DNA of 6,725 bases from contig DTWI01000017.1 in assembly GCA_012963075.1 (NCBI GenBank), positions 1 through 6,725 on the forward strand, written 5' to 3'. The notes beneath the pieces are model-generated. The model had not been told where the DNA came from. It searched no databases and saw only the letters and a list, made by a program, of their open reading frames with translations. Each line of letters starts with the position of its first letter. The first letter of the stretch is position 1. The position numbers and the translations under genes were made by a program. The DNA is from Fidelibacterota bacterium (GTDB lineage Bacteria > Marinisomatota > Marinisomatia > Marinisomatales > Marinisomataceae). This document shows positions 6,527-6,725 of this stretch, one piece after another.

Positions 6527-6725
6527 ATGAGTATAAAAAAAACATCAATTTTTCTATTGTGCGTGGCAATTCTTCTGACGCTATTTTCTTGTATTGATAG
6601 TGGAATCACGCAGCCCGACACGACAATCACGCCACCCGACACGACAATATACAACAGCAATCCGGATATGAATGGGGAATTTTTCGATGCGGTACTTGTA
6701 AATAGAAACCCTGACTGCAGAGCCT
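6527..6725 (+). CDS. Lipoprotein of unknown function, N-terminal fragment
   Basis: An open frame from ATG 6527 runs off the right edge after 66 codons. It begins with a textbook lipoprotein signal: Lys4-Lys5, a hydrophobic core (8-20) and the lipobox LFSC with Cys22. A low-complexity Pro/Asp/Thr linker follows (about 26-41), made of two tandem copies of Ile-Thr-Gln/Pro-Pro-Asp-Thr-Thr, then a folded-looking start GEFFDAVLVNRNPDC (50-64). The linker probably holds the missing domain off the membrane. The gene lies 45 bp after the phosphodiesterase stop on the same strand; no clear promoter, terminator or Shine-Dalgarno was seen in between. GC is locally much higher than in its neighbours (25 of 40 bases at 6601-6640). 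The family is not identified from this fragment; a YHYH-type secreted domain is only a guess. Confidence 0.78.
   Translation, partial: MSIKKTSIFLLCVAILLTLFSCIDSGITQPDTTITPPDTTIYNSNPDMNGEFFDAVLVNRNPDCRA
6605..6646 (+). repeat. Two-copy 21-bp tandem repeat coding for a heptapeptide linker
   Basis: Two adjacent 21-bp units, 6605-6625 and 6626-6646, match at 19 of 21 positions and differ only at unit positions 8-9 (AG versus CA). They keep frame and encode Ile-Thr-Gln-Pro-Asp-Thr-Thr and Ile-Thr-Pro-Pro-Asp-Thr-Thr, directly after the lipoprotein signal. The near identity at DNA level suggests recent duplication, and in-frame copy-number change is possible. Confidence 0.85.

Noticed and set aside
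1..6725. CRISPR array, tRNA/rRNA gene, insertion sequence or defence system
   Set aside because: No spaced repeats, cloverleaf-like segment, transposase or terminal inverted repeats were seen; coding genes account for nearly all of the window.

Overview
This is an AT-rich bacterial window dominated by one co-directional, tightly packed gene cluster on the + strand. The gene order is tRNA 2-thiouridylase (mnmA), a one-domain GlmU-type nucleotidyltransferase, a membrane-anchored LytR_C protein, ribosomal silencing factor (rsfS), arginyl-tRNA synthetase (argS), a Tat-exported L-amino-acid-oxidase-like flavoprotein and a lipoprotein glycerophosphodiester phosphodiesterase. A truncated PfkB-type kinase diverges from mnmA at the left edge. 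A further lipoprotein gene begins 45 bases after the phosphodiesterase and runs off the right edge.

The organism is probably a Gram-negative marine-type member of the FCB group (Bacteroidetes/Marinimicrobia-like). Three things suggest this: strong AT bias and Lys/Asn/Ile-rich proteins, an almost complete lack of Shine-Dalgarno sequences with A favoured at -3, and three consecutive proteins with lipoprotein signal peptides. This is an inference from style; no rRNA or other phylogenetic marker was compared.

Region by region. Positions 1-204 hold the start of the divergent kinase gene and a 33-bp intergenic spacer. Positions 205-4453 form a compact core of five genes with junctions of -8, -4, -4 and -1 bp, covering tRNA modification, nucleotide-sugar synthesis, an envelope or uncharacterised function, ribosome hibernation and tRNA charging. 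Positions 4465-6481 are two secreted or envelope enzymes, 11 bp after argS and overlapping each other by 11 bp. Positions 6527-6725 are a lipoprotein start with a 21-bp tandem repeat and locally higher GC. The seven + strand genes from mnmA to the phosphodiesterase look like one transcription unit with translational coupling.

The points most worth following up are the GlmU lacking its acetyltransferase domain, the LytR_C domain without an LCP catalytic domain, and the very compact L-amino-acid-oxidase-like protein that appears to lack the helical subdomain. The coupling of that oxidase to a phosphodiesterase downstream of argS is also of interest. I see no CRISPR array, RNA gene, insertion sequence or defence system. 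Nothing in the window clearly amounts to a previously undescribed system.
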